Source of the DNA: Planctomycetota bacterium
GTDB taxonomy: Bacteria > Planctomycetota > Planctomycetia > Gemmatales > Gemmataceae
Direction of reading: 5' to 3'
DNA length: 52,087 nt
Assembly (NCBI GenBank): GCA_003671255.1
Contig: QWPF01000009.1
Location: forward strand, 1 to 52,087
Part shown: in pieces, positions 1 through 8,598 of the stretch
Layout: each line of letters begins with the position of its first letter
How positions within the stretch are numbered: the first letter of the stretch is position 1
Translations under genes and position numbers: made by a program
Notes under the pieces: model-generated
Database searches by the model: none
Told to the model about the DNA's origin: nothing
The model's input: only the letters and a program-made list of their open reading frames with translations

Positions 1-118
1 CAGGCCAAAAAACACTTCGCTCGCTATTCAGCCTATAAACACAAACATTGATAAAACTACCTACACAGGCACCCGTGATAAAAACAAAGAAAACCCAGAT
101 TAACACCGGTACGCTCAT
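1..118 (-). CDS. Prepilin peptidase, N-terminal fragment (runs off window)
   Basis: Reading the minus strand from an ATG at 118-116 gives 39 codons with no stop to the window edge. They begin MSVPVLIWVFFVFITG, followed by GACVGSFINVCVYRLN and a Ser-Val-x-x-Pro pattern. A first membrane helix followed by GSFxNVxxYRL is the hallmark N-terminus of type IV prepilin leader peptidases (PilD/GspO, which cleave and often methylate type 4 pilin-like precursors at the inner membrane). The ATG overlaps the aroK stop codon as ATGA, so the two are probably translationally coupled. The zinc-finger cysteines and catalytic aspartates lie outside the window, so activity cannot be judged. Confidence 0.8.
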   Translation of the reverse strand, partial: MSVPVLIWVFFVFITGACVGSFINVCVYRLNSERSVFWP

Positions 119-681
119 CAAAACTCCAGAGTATTCATTGCTTTAAGATCTACTGCGATTTTTTTCGCCAACTCCACTGGAGTTTGCCCGTCAACAATAC
201 AACATAATTCAGAACTTTGCCTGTAAATCGTGGTGCGAATCTCAAGAACAGCTTTCACCTCGGAAAGAATACTAGCTTGAGGGTCTTCTTCAGCTTGCTG
301 AGTTAACGGGGGCCTGTTCTTGCCTGCAAGTCTATCTTCCCAAATACGCTTGGCAAGAACATTTTCATCGGCTTGCAACCACACAACCACGCCATTCATC
401 CCCATGATTTTACGATTTTTCTTGCCCAAAATAACCCCGCCACCGGTAGCTACAACCTGCTTGGAATTAGCAGCAATTTTCTGCAATGCAGCATTTTCCA
501 TCACACGAAATGCAGGCTCGCCATCGATTGCAAAAATGTCGGCAATGTTTCTACCGGAACTCGCTTCAAGAGTGTCGTCCGCATCAACGAAAGTCCAGCC
601 TAACTCCAGGGCAAGAAGTTTGCCTACGGTAGATTTTCCACAACCCCGGGCGCCAATCAAATAAACATTTTTCTTAAGCAT
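118..681 (-). CDS. aroK: Shikimate kinase
   Basis: Phosphorylates shikimate to shikimate 3-phosphate with ATP in the chorismate pathway (cytoplasm). The 187-residue protein is normal length for the family. It shows the P-loop GARGCGKST (residues 10-18), the Asp pair that binds shikimate and Mg (D33, D35), the substrate arginine R59, the GGG loop at 80-82 and an R-P-P-L lid motif at 123-126. A good Shine-Dalgarno (AGGAAG) lies about 10 bases upstream of the ATG. It starts 18 bases after aroDE and overlaps the following prepilin peptidase gene by ATGA, so aroDE-aroK-peptidase is one transcription unit. Confidence 0.95.
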   Translation of the reverse strand: MLKKNVYLIGARGCGKSTVGKLLALELGWTFVDADDTLEASSGRNIADIFAIDGEPAFRVMENAALQKIAANSKQVVATGGGVILGKKNRKIMGMNGVVVWLQADENVLAKRIWEDRLAGKNRPPLTQQAEEDPQASILSEVKAVLEIRTTIYRQSSELCCIVDGQTPVELAKKIAVDLKAMNTLEF

Positions 682-699
682 TAGAAAACAACTTCCTGT

Positions 700-2196
700 T
701 TAAATCTTATTCCTTCGCAACTTTTCCAAGACAGTTTTCCTCATCACATCTAAAGGTGCATTAAATGATGTAAAAAGATTGAATTGTGCTGCAGCCTGAC
801 AAACAAACATTTCCACTCCATCGATAACGATGGCCCCTGCTTGCGCAGCGTCTCTCAAAAACCGGGTCTCAATTGGATTATATACTGTATCAAATGCAAT
901 ATGATCCTTGGTAAAATAATTGGAATCCCAAGGCGAATCATTCTCATTAGGGTGCATCCCCACGGAAGTGCAATTCACCAGCAAACCTGATTTACAATCG
1001 TGCCTTTGATTCCAAGGGATAGTTGCAACCCCTGCATCCGAAGCAAGTTTTTCTGCCCTTTCAGCAGAGCGATTGCAAACTTTCACATTGCAACCGGCTT
1101 TTTTAAGCGCAAATACCGCAGCACGCGAAACACCGCCCGCTCCAAGAATCAACGCTTCTCTTTTATCCAGCGATTCACCCAACTTATTCTTGATAGCTGC
1201 AATAATACCCGTTGCATCCGTGTTCTCGGCATGAAAACCATTACTTGTTTTCACCAAAGTGTTGGCTGCACCTATTTCCTTGACCAAATCAGAACTTGTC
1301 GTCGCAAATTGATAGGCTTTTTCCTTATGCGGAATCGTAACACTATACCCCATTACCGGAATCGATTGATAAGCTTCAATAGCAGCGAAAAAATCAGTTG
1401 CAGACAAATGAAATGGCAGATAAACCCCATTGTATCCTAACTCTTTATAGCATGCGTTATGAATTGCAGGGCTCAAACTATGGCCAATGGGATCGCCCAC
1501 CACACCAAACACCTTGGTTTCATGAGATAAATTTTTAATATCGTAAATTGAATGAACATCTTTAAAAATGGGGATACCTGGAGCATTCACCAAATTATCA
1601 GAAAAATTAGTATACATCCATGGGCTTTGCTTCTTGGCTAAAGCAAGAATTCTGGAAGGAAAACCAATGGTTCCCATGCAAAAAGCTATCAAGGGAAGTT
1701 TTGCGTGCTGATATAAATCGAGGATTCGAACGGAATCGGAATTATTGTTGGCAAAGCAGGCAATTTTCACCAATTCCGGGCGATGCGCTTCAAAAGCTTT
1801 ATGCAACAGACTGATATCATCCGGGGTTTGGGTGAAATTGTGATAACTTAGGATTCGTAAACAATCGCCATTTGCTGGAAAATGGTGAAAGCAATCTGCT
1901 TCAACATCAATGGCATGGGCACCTGAATATTGTGCCAGTTGCAAGATTTTAATGCGGGAATGTTCGTCTTTTTCCCAAAGACCGCCATCGCTTTTCCGTC
2001 TGATGGTCACAAGAGTCGGGCCCGAAATATTCTTTAATACCTCTGCAATGGAAAATTCTTCTTCGAGAAAATCAAGCCTTAACTCCACCAGATGCGCCCC
2101 TAAATTAAACGCGTGATTGCAAGATTGCACCATCTGACTGCCGGTTTTCTCAGCAATAACGGCACAGACACCATTTCGTAGTTCGTTTAATTTCAT
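700..2196 (-). CDS. aroDE: Bifunctional 3-dehydroquinate dehydratase / shikimate dehydrogenase
   Basis: A fusion of two consecutive shikimate-pathway enzymes, 498 residues. Residues 1-220 are a type I dehydroquinase: catalytic His in SYHNFTQT (H119) and Schiff-base Lys in LVKIA (K144), with the family's C-terminal MGxxGxxSR at 174-182. Residues 228-498 are shikimate dehydrogenase: substrate loop GDPIGHSLSPAIHN, catalytic Lys and Asp (K291 in TIPHKE, D327 in NTDATG) and the NADP-binding GAGGVSRAA near 352-360. The fusion channels dehydroquinate to shikimate, which aroK, 18 bases downstream, then phosphorylates. No clear Shine-Dalgarno precedes the ATG. Similar AroDE fusions are known from plants and some bacteria, including Planctomycetes and Chlamydiae. 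Confidence 0.95.
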   Translation of the reverse strand: MKLNELRNGVCAVIAEKTGSQMVQSCNHAFNLGAHLVELRLDFLEEEFSIAEVLKNISGPTLVTIRRKSDGGLWEKDEHSRIKILQLAQYSGAHAIDVEADCFHHFPANGDCLRILSYHNFTQTPDDISLLHKAFEAHRPELVKIACFANNNSDSVRILDLYQHAKLPLIAFCMGTIGFPSRILALAKKQSPWMYTNFSDNLVNAPGIPIFKDVHSIYDIKNLSHETKVFGVVGDPIGHSLSPAIHNACYKELGYNGVYLPFHLSATDFFAAIEAYQSIPVMGYSVTIPHKEKAYQFATTSSDLVKEIGAANTLVKTSNGFHAENTDATGIIAAIKNKLGESLDKREALILGAGGVSRAAVFALKKAGCNVKVCNRSAERAEKLASDAGVATIPWNQRHDCKSGLLVNCTSVGMHPNENDSPWDSNYFTKDHIAFDTVYNPIETRFLRDAAQAGAIVIDGVEMFVCQAAAQFNLFTSFNAPLDVMRKTVLEKLRRNKI

Positions 2197-2309
2197 AGAG
2201 GGGCGGCGTTATCGTTTCATAGGTATATATAAAAAAAATTCAAATTAACTCAAATCGATGTTTCTTAATTACCTTAAAACATCCTAAAATAACTTGGTCT
2301 AGTGATTTT

Positions 2310-3242
2310 ATGAATACCAAGGCCTTTGGGACATCTCCGCTTATGGGAGTTTATGACAGAGACTATTACAAAACTAACCTCAACTCCTCCTTTGAAAAGG
2401 GCTGGGGCAATATAAGTATTTGTAAATGGCTAATCGGAATCAACATTGTTCTTTTCATTTTACAAATCAGCACACGAACGCCATCCGGAGGCGGATTAGT
2501 AACAGAGTGGCTTATACTAAATCCGAGTAAAGTAATCGATGGCGAAATTTGGCGCATCTTTTCCTATGCGTTTCTTCACAGCATGGAAAGCCCACTCCAC
2601 CTTTTAATGAATATGCTTGTTTTATGGATGTTTGGTAGGGAAGTGGAAGATGTGCTTGGCGCAAAAGAATTTCTTCTTTTTTATGTGGTCAGCATAATTA
2701 TAGGCGGATTAACTTTTGTTTTAGGTTCACAAATAGGGCTGCATAACAGTCAAGCAGTGTGTTTAGGGGCTTCGGGTGGTGTAAGCGCAGTTCTTATTCT
2801 TTTTGCGTGCTGGTTTCCTAATCGCACTGTTCTTTTGTTTTTTATCATCCCCATGCCTATCTGGTTAATGGCAATATTGTTTGTAGGGTTTGATGCATTC
2901 AATCTTATTTCAGGGAAACAAGGTTCGGTTGCGGTGGAAGTGCATTTATCTGGAGCGTTGTTTGCGTATATGTACCACATATTTCGCTGGAAACTTGTAC
3001 CCGAAAAAATGCCTTCTTTGCAACTATTCAAGAAGAAACCAAAGCTGCGATTATATCAGGAAGAAGTACTTGCTTATACTCCCAAGCATGAAGTAAAAGA
3101 AGTGGGCATCCCGCAAGATATGTTGATTCGGGTGGACCAAATATTGGAAAAGATTTCATTGAGTGGTAGAGACAGCCTTAGCGAAGAAGAAAATTTGTTT
3201 TTGTTTAAGGCAAGCGAGACAATCAAACGGAAAAAGAGCTAG
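2310..3242 (+). CDS. Rhomboid family intramembrane serine protease
   Basis: A 310-residue polytopic membrane protein. The rhomboid signatures are present: HLLMN at 97-101, the catalytic serine in GASG (S155) and the catalytic histidine at the start of the last helix (H212 in HLSGALFAY). About six hydrophobic helices span residues 38-225. A soluble C-terminal tail of about 85 residues follows, rich in Lys and Glu and lacking any motif I recognise. Rhomboids cleave transmembrane substrates within the bilayer; the substrate cannot be inferred. The stop is followed 10 bases later by the FmdB-type gene, so the two are co-transcribed. It is divergent from aroDE across 113 bases. Confidence 0.9.
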   Translation: MNTKAFGTSPLMGVYDRDYYKTNLNSSFEKGWGNISICKWLIGINIVLFILQISTRTPSGGGLVTEWLILNPSKVIDGEIWRIFSYAFLHSMESPLHLLMNMLVLWMFGREVEDVLGAKEFLLFYVVSIIIGGLTFVLGSQIGLHNSQAVCLGASGGVSAVLILFACWFPNRTVLLFFIIPMPIWLMAILFVGFDAFNLISGKQGSVAVEVHLSGALFAYMYHIFRWKLVPEKMPSLQLFKKKPKLRLYQEEVLAYTPKHEVKEVGIPQDMLIRVDQILEKISLSGRDSLSEEENLFLFKASETIKRKKS

Positions 3243-3252
3243 GAGAAACAAC

Positions 3253-3477
3253 ATGGCCATGTATGAATTCGTCTGTCAAAAGTGTAATCAAGAATTTGAG
3301 CAGTTAGTGTTTTCAGGGGAAATCGCGGCATGCCCGGGTTGCAAAAGTACAAGATTAGAAAAAAAATGGTCGCTTCCTTCTAGGCCAGGAAACCAAGACA
3401 AAAACAGTTATTGTGAAACAAATTTGCCTCCTTGCAATCCTAACTGTTGCAAAATACCATCAAATGTACGAAGATAA
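3253..3477 (+). CDS. FmdB-type zinc ribbon protein
   Basis: A 74-residue protein starting MAMYEFVCQKCNQEFE. This matches the FmdB/CxxC regulatory-protein family (zinc ribbon, usually one domain of 60-110 residues), with metal ligands CQKC and CPGC. The C-terminal third carries further cysteines (SYCETNLPPCNPNCC), which may be a second metal site. I chose the ATG at 3253 because AGGAG lies just upstream at 3241-3245; a longer in-frame reading from 3163 lies inside the rhomboid gene and is unlikely. Function in the family is unproven beyond an inferred regulatory role. Confidence 0.85.
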   Translation: MAMYEFVCQKCNQEFEQLVFSGEIAACPGCKSTRLEKKWSLPSRPGNQDKNSYCETNLPPCNPNCCKIPSNVRR

Positions 3478-3563
3478 TAAAACAAGGTAAGTTATTACCT
3501 TGAATGAATCACATCTCTCCCGGTTTCTCTGGAATCTAAACCAGAGCGAAAGGGAATATTTTA

Positions 3564-5870
3564 ATGCGACTAATTACAACTGATTTGTCATCAGAGGACG
3601 GAATGAACCGCAAGATTACTGACCAAGAAGATCCTCTTCTATTAACATTGGAAGAATCTAGCAAGCTTGTAGCACATACTCGCGATCCAGCAGAAACGAT
3701 GGAAAACATCGTGGAATTAATTTCCTCGCGTTTCAAAGCCGATGTTTGTTCGGTCTATTTTCTTGAAAGTTCCGGGACCGAATTAGTTTTGGGTGCGACT
3801 GTCGGACTTCGAAAAGAATCCATAGGCAAAGTAAAACTAAAAACCACGGAAGGCCTAGTAGGGTTGGTCGCAGAAACCCTGCGCCCGGTAATGGTCGCTA
3901 ACGCTTTTTCCCACCCACGATTCAAATACATTCCAGAAGCGGGTGAAGACCCATACCTTTCATTTCTGGGCGTTCCCTTGGTAAAGGCCGGATGTCTGGT
4001 TGGGGTTTTGGTTATTCAAACTGAAGAACCCAGAAGCTTTTCCATCAATGAAATAAGAACTTTAGTTACTGTGGCCGCACAACTTACCACGGTTGCTTCG
4101 GATGCTCGGCTTCTTTCACAATTAACTGCAGCCACCCATGAACCCTATACACCGGGTGAACCCAGCAATTCAACTAAGGAACTGCATGCAAGGCTTTTAA
4201 GCCCAGGGGTCGGGGTTGGTAGAACTTATTCGATCGACAGTTTGGAGGAATGGCGTTCGACCACCGCGTTCAAACCTGCAGGGTTGGAGATTGAAAAAGA
4301 GCGCATGGAAAAGGCAATGAGCCTAGCGAAAGAAGAATTAGCTGCAATGGGAATGCGGATAGCACATCTTGTGGGGCAGGACCACGGTGCAATTTTAGAT
4401 GCTCAGTTGATGATTCTACAAGATCGAACCATTGAAAAAGATTTGATGACATGCGTGGTAGAAGGAATGAGTTCTGAAACTGCGCTTATTTTCACGCTTG
4501 ATAAATATCTTGCAGCATTTCAGAAAATCAAAGCGCCTTTCTTTCAGGAACGCATTTACGACATCAAGGATGTTTTCCTGCGAGTGCTCTGGAATTTGAG
4601 GCCTCAAAAGTCCAACGGTGGCGCAACCCAGCAGCGAATAGTTTTGATTTGCAAAGAAGCTTCAGTGATGGAACTATTTGCAGTTAGCCCTGAAAAATTA
4701 GCGGGCGTCATTGTTGAAAAAGGTGGGCCGGAATGCCATGCCGCTATTCTTGCACGCGCTTTGGGCATACCCATGATGCAACTAAGCGATGGTTTCCAAG
4801 ATTTATTGATACCCGGAAAAATAGTCCTTATCGATGGACCAGCCCAATCGATTTGTCTCGACCCAAGTGAAGCTAGAATTCATGCACTAACGCAACCTTT
4901 GGAACTACCCGAATCGCTTTATCCCGTTCAAACCAAAGCAGAAAAAGTTCCCACCGTATTTGTGAACATCAACCTGCTGTGGGAAGTGCCCACTGCCCTA
5001 CATCTTGGCGCAGAAGGTGTTGGGCTTTTCCGTAGCGAATTCATGCTTCTTGCAAGGCGCACCATTCCCACCGAGGAAGAACAATTTGCCATCTACTCTA
5101 AACTTCTAAAAAACATGCAAGGCAAGCCCACAACGATTCGCACCTTTGATCTGCGCCCCGATAAGCTTGCCTCTTTTTCCGACATTGGTGGCGCAGCCTC
5201 GCGCGCTTATGATTGGCGCAAAGTGTTGGATTCTCCTCCCCTGCAAAAACTTTTTTACGAGCAGGTTAGGGCAATCATGCGTGCAGGGATCGAAGGAACA
5301 CCAAAAATACTCATCCCGCTTGTCGCCTCATCCGAGACTCTCGATTTTGTGATGCAAACCATGCAGGACGCTAGGGAATCTTTGTCCACAGAAAAACTGG
5401 ATCACAACCCTGATATCCCACTTGGATTGATGGTAGAAACTGCAGCTTCTATCCCCATGATGCCTTTTTGGGCAGATAAAGCTGACTTTTTTGCCCTTGG
5501 AACCAATGACCTTTTTGCTTCCGTTATTGGATTGGAACGAAATGAAGAAGCGGGATCTTCCCAAGGCGACCACTGCCACCCCGGATTCTTGTCGATTCTT
5601 TCCTCCGCAATCGATCATGCCCATGCCTCAGGCAAACCAATCACTGTTTGCGGAGAACTGGCATCAGACCCCTTAGGCGCCACATTCCTCGCAAGTTGCA
5701 ATGTTACCGCTATAAGTGTTTCAGTTCAGAGATTGCACCCTATTCTAAGAGTTTTAAACAGCCTCGATGAAACCTTATTAAATGATTTCAGAATTAACTT
5801 TAAGAAATTGACTAAAGCATCAGAAGTTAGGAACATGCTTTTGAAATCAATTCAACTAAACATGAAGTAA
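3564..5870 (+). CDS. ptsP: PTS enzyme I, nitrogen-type, with GAF domain (PtsP)
   Basis: Phosphoenolpyruvate-protein phosphotransferase, which moves phosphate from PEP to an HPr-like protein. The 768 residues comprise a GAF domain (about 40-185), an EI N-terminal helical region (about 205-345), the phosphohistidine domain and the PEP-binding barrel. The phosphohistidine is H392 in GGPECHAAILARALGIP. The usual T-S before His is E-C here. Barrel motifs include GVGLFRSEF, RTFDLRPDK, a diverged TNDLFASV...ERN and the active-site Cys in VCGELASD. The GAF-EI arrangement is that of the nitrogen PTS. No HPr or EIIA gene is in the window. An alternative ATG lies at 3603, but AGGGA upstream favours 3564. 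Confidence 0.92.
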   Translation: MRLITTDLSSEDGMNRKITDQEDPLLLTLEESSKLVAHTRDPAETMENIVELISSRFKADVCSVYFLESSGTELVLGATVGLRKESIGKVKLKTTEGLVGLVAETLRPVMVANAFSHPRFKYIPEAGEDPYLSFLGVPLVKAGCLVGVLVIQTEEPRSFSINEIRTLVTVAAQLTTVASDARLLSQLTAATHEPYTPGEPSNSTKELHARLLSPGVGVGRTYSIDSLEEWRSTTAFKPAGLEIEKERMEKAMSLAKEELAAMGMRIAHLVGQDHGAILDAQLMILQDRTIEKDLMTCVVEGMSSETALIFTLDKYLAAFQKIKAPFFQERIYDIKDVFLRVLWNLRPQKSNGGATQQRIVLICKEASVMELFAVSPEKLAGVIVEKGGPECHAAILARALGIPMMQLSDGFQDLLIPGKIVLIDGPAQSICLDPSEARIHALTQPLELPESLYPVQTKAEKVPTVFVNINLLWEVPTALHLGAEGVGLFRSEFMLLARRTIPTEEEQFAIYSKLLKNMQGKPTTIRTFDLRPDKLASFSDIGGAASRAYDWRKVLDSPPLQKLFYEQVRAIMRAGIEGTPKILIPLVASSETLDFVMQTMQDARESLSTEKLDHNPDIPLGLMVETAASIPMMPFWADKADFFALGTNDLFASVIGLERNEEAGSSQGDHCHPGFLSILSSAIDHAHASGKPITVCGELASDPLGATFLASCNVTAISVSVQRLHPILRVLNSLDETLLNDFRINFKKLTKASEVRNMLLKSIQLNMK

Positions 5871-5873
5871 CAC

Positions 5874-5902
5874 TTCAAGCTTAGCATAAGCTTGAAAGGT
5901 TT
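5874..5902 (+). terminator. Hairpin downstream of ptsP
   Basis: A perfect 10-bp stem (5874-5883 pairing with 5887-5896) with a 3-base GCA loop starts 4 bases after the ptsP stop. The following GGTTTA is only weakly U-rich, so termination is plausible rather than certain. It also separates ptsP from the convergent tRNA gene. Confidence 0.5.
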
Positions 5903-5933
5903 AGAATACTTGACTCGTAACTTGAAGTTTAAA

Positions 5934-6017
5934 TGCCGAAGAGAGGACTTGAACCTCCACTCCCTTGCGAGAACTAGCTCCTGAAGCTAGCGCGTCTGCC
6001 AGTTTCGCCACTTCGGC
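5934..6017 (-). tRNA. tRNA-Leu (anticodon CAG)
   Basis: An 84-base class II tRNA on the minus strand. The 7-bp acceptor stem is GCCGAAG/CTTCGGC with discriminator A. The anticodon stem CTAGC/GCTAG encloses the loop TTCAGGA, giving anticodon CAG (reads CUG). A long variable arm and a T-arm with GGTTCAAGT follow. The 3' CCA is not encoded, so it must be added by tRNA nucleotidyltransferase. It lies 52 bases after the GT2-like gene on the same strand. Confidence 0.95.
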
Positions 6018-6069
6018 ATGCAATACAATCCTAAGGTAAGAAACCTCTCCGTCAAGACATTGCGGGGAA

Positions 6070-6984
6070 TTATTCGGGAATAAAAGAGTTGGCATCCCTA
6101 TCGGAATCCCCCAAATCGGCATTGTTTGCAGGTACTTTAGCCAAAGGTGGGTTGGAAGTTGAGAAAGTAGGATTGGATAATAAATAATAGAAATCTGATA
6201 GGTAGGAAAGATCACCACGATCGGGGATCAAAGTTTTAGAAGATTTAGAAAACTCTTCGGGCCAGGGTTGCTCAGGAAAGAATAAGAACCCGAGGAAATT
6301 AGCTTTTGCGAGTATCTCCGAATGAAAGAAATTACCCTTGGAAACAGGAAGACAGGACGCAAGCACATCCCGCCTATAAACCCGGACTGGAAAAAAAGGA
6401 TCAAAATAGCGTACGCCAAAGATGAACCAGAAAATCCAGCTTTGAACACGCCCCCGAAAAGAACCCGGACCAGAAATATTTTCAAAAGGAATGCACAAAA
6501 AGAGCCTTCCTAAAACTCCTTTTAAAAAGAAAAGAAACCTTAGGGGAAGAGTATAAAAATCCAGCACCCGAACCGCACCTGCAATGTGAGCCTGTTCAGT
6601 ATTTTGCAACATGATTTTAAGAATGGAAGGCTGGCAAAAGCGAGGCAACAAAGGTGCAACCACAAAAATCTCATGAGAAGAATGCTCAAACCCAAGTCGA
6701 AATGCATCCCCCTCTGATTGCGAGCATGTTGCCAAAACCTCTAATCGAGACAACACATCCCGGGTTGCAAACTTTTCCACAGCACCTTTTATCTCCAACA
6801 GTTCTGATTCCGCCAATTCTTTCCCAATCGGTGCAACTATAACTTCCACTTTGTTTTCAAATGTTGCAATATAATCAAGCCATTTCTTTAGCCCATGTTT
6901 TAACGAAGCCATATCTTCGATCTTTGCAAAAAGCAAAAAGCAAAGTGAAGAGCTCGATACTGGGGAAAAAGAATATTCTTTCAT
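6070..6984 (-). CDS. Degenerate glycosyltransferase family 2-like protein
   Basis: A 304-residue protein with the overall run of a dolichyl-phosphate-mannose-synthase-like GT2. The N-terminal half has alternating strand and helix segments, and a later stretch (DPFFPVRVYRRDVL) resembles the family's acceptor region (D-x-x-x-G-F-R-x-x-R-R). Where an active GT2 has its DxD metal site after the second strand, this sequence reads EIFVVAPLLPRF, with no DxD. It may be inactive or use another mechanism. Residues about 145-190 are hydrophobic and probably membrane-associated. It is last in an operon with the MsbA-like exporter and the ArnT-like transferase, so a role in envelope glycolipid or polysaccharide metabolism is inferred. 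Confidence 0.55.
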   Translation of the reverse strand: MKEYSFSPVSSSSLCFLLFAKIEDMASLKHGLKKWLDYIATFENKVEVIVAPIGKELAESELLEIKGAVEKFATRDVLSRLEVLATCSQSEGDAFRLGFEHSSHEIFVVAPLLPRFCQPSILKIMLQNTEQAHIAGAVRVLDFYTLPLRFLFFLKGVLGRLFLCIPFENISGPGSFRGRVQSWIFWFIFGVRYFDPFFPVRVYRRDVLASCLPVSKGNFFHSEILAKANFLGFLFFPEQPWPEEFSKSSKTLIPDRGDLSYLSDFYYLLSNPTFSTSNPPLAKVPANNADLGDSDRDANSFIPE

Positions 6985-7005
6985 GCAAACTTCTTACGAA
7001 AGAAA

Positions 7006-8592
7006 CTAAGAACGATCCATAGAAACAATTTTAACAAAAACAAATGGTCTGCTAAGTCCTTTTGTTTCTGCCTCATTTTTTAAATATAGAACATCGAATT
7101 TGTATCTGGGGAATTTCCCGATCATTTCTTCAAGATTATCAGGTGAAGTAAGGACAAAAGATTCGTTTCTAACATCAATTGCTTTTCCGAGCTTTTCCCA
7201 TCCAACAACCGTTTCCACCGGTTTACCCAAATGAAAGGCTAGTGCATGAGCCTCCATGTTGAAAAATAATAAACTCTCACCAGTACTTTTGCGGATTATT
7301 TTTGCTGCAGATTTCATCTCCCGCATAGGTTCCAACTTGGGAAGGTAAAAATCAACAAACCAGACCCAGCCAATCGTGCTTGCAACCAACAACATTACAA
7401 CGCTGGTAAAAAACATTTTAATCGTAAGAAACTCCCTCGAAAATGCGACTTTCAAGGCATCAGACAACAACAAAGCTAAAAAAAGTGCAGCACCAGGGTA
7501 AGCGGGTAATAAGTAATCCGCTCTCTTATAACTGACTATGGATAAAATTAAAAACATGACAAGAAACCAAATCAATCCAAACCAATGAAGCGAAGAAAGC
7601 TTGAAGCGATTGGTACAAAGAACAGCCACAATCGCGCCATAAAAAATCGGAGACCAAGGAGCAAAATCGATAAAAAACTGATAAACATAAAACCAGGGGG
7701 GATGCGATCGCAACGCCCCATTACCCATTGCACGAACCCAATGATGATACCCAAAAAACACCTCGAAAAATTTCCCCTCACTTTGTTTATTAATCCAGTA
7801 GAAATAGATAAAAGACAAAACCATTACCGCTAATAACCCCGAAATCAACCGATACTCCCCTACCGTCTTAACAAAATACGCAAGCCAAGAACGAACATCT
7901 TTCTTCGCTTCATTATGAAAACCATCAAAAAACATCCAGACAACAAACAAAGGCAAAACCAAAACCAAAGCAGGCAAACCTTTCATTAAAACCGATATTA
8001 ATATCGAACCATAAGTTAATAAAAGCAAAATCAGCTTGATCTTCCCATTTGATTTACCAGCCTGATAAAACGCTAGCACTGAACATGTCGTGAAAAACGC
8101 CATCGCCATATCTATGCGCCCGATTCTTGCCAACCATCCAAAGTGAATACATGTAAGCAAGATAGTCGGCCCAAGAATAGCTGCATAAAGATCATGATTT
8201 TTCCAAAGGAAAAGAAAAAGCAAAACAATGATCCCAGAAGCTGCGATTGCAGAGGGCAGTCGCACTGAAACCGCATCCACCTCGGTAGCTCGAAAACGGG
8301 AGATGCCCGCAACCATCCAATAATAAAAAGGGGGTTTTTGTAGATCATCGGAACCATCATATATCTTGGGAAGTAAGCTGCTCGTTCCATCTAAAATACT
8401 ATCGGCATTCATCGCAGCACGGGCTTCATGGCTGCTCCAAAAATCACGATTTGCGAAATGGTGAAAGAATGCAAAGTAAGTGGAGAACAAAAAGAGGAGA
8501 ATCCCTGCAAAAACATGCAAAACAAAAGAATAACCTTCAGTGTTATTGTGCAAACTTTTTCCCAGCGATAACCGAAAGTCTTGCGCTGCCAT
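7006..8592 (-). CDS. ArnT/PMT-like membrane glycosyltransferase (GT39/GT83 type)
   Basis: A 528-residue protein with about 10-12 hydrophobic helices. An early periplasmic loop holds the acidic/aromatic motifs of undecaprenyl-phosphate-sugar transferases: FSxxEARAAMNADS-like and LQKPPFYYW. These match the PMT_2 family (ArnT, which moves aminoarabinose from a lipid carrier to lipid A, and relatives). Donor and acceptor cannot be told from sequence. The reading frame extends to a TTG at 8598, directly abutting the upstream ABC gene's stop; the ATG at 8592 is the likelier start. It lies between the exporter and the GT2-like gene, 21 bases from the latter. Confidence 0.8.
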   Translation of the reverse strand: MAAQDFRLSLGKSLHNNTEGYSFVLHVFAGILLFLFSTYFAFFHHFANRDFWSSHEARAAMNADSILDGTSSLLPKIYDGSDDLQKPPFYYWMVAGISRFRATEVDAVSVRLPSAIAASGIIVLLFLFLWKNHDLYAAILGPTILLTCIHFGWLARIGRIDMAMAFFTTCSVLAFYQAGKSNGKIKLILLLLTYGSILISVLMKGLPALVLVLPLFVVWMFFDGFHNEAKKDVRSWLAYFVKTVGEYRLISGLLAVMVLSFIYFYWINKQSEGKFFEVFFGYHHWVRAMGNGALRSHPPWFYVYQFFIDFAPWSPIFYGAIVAVLCTNRFKLSSLHWFGLIWFLVMFLILSIVSYKRADYLLPAYPGAALFLALLLSDALKVAFSREFLTIKMFFTSVVMLLVASTIGWVWFVDFYLPKLEPMREMKSAAKIIRKSTGESLLFFNMEAHALAFHLGKPVETVVGWEKLGKAIDVRNESFVLTSPDNLEEMIGKFPRYKFDVLYLKNEAETKGLSRPFVFVKIVSMDRS

Positions 8593-8598
8593 AATCAA

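Noticed and set aside
320-664. Plus-strand open frames over aroK and aroDE
   Set aside because: They are antisense shadows of genes with intact catalytic motifs and have no start signals.
5901-6218. A 105-codon open frame on the minus strand across the tRNA region
   Set aside because: It covers the complete tRNA-Leu gene and the end of the GT2-like gene in another frame; no protein-like composition.
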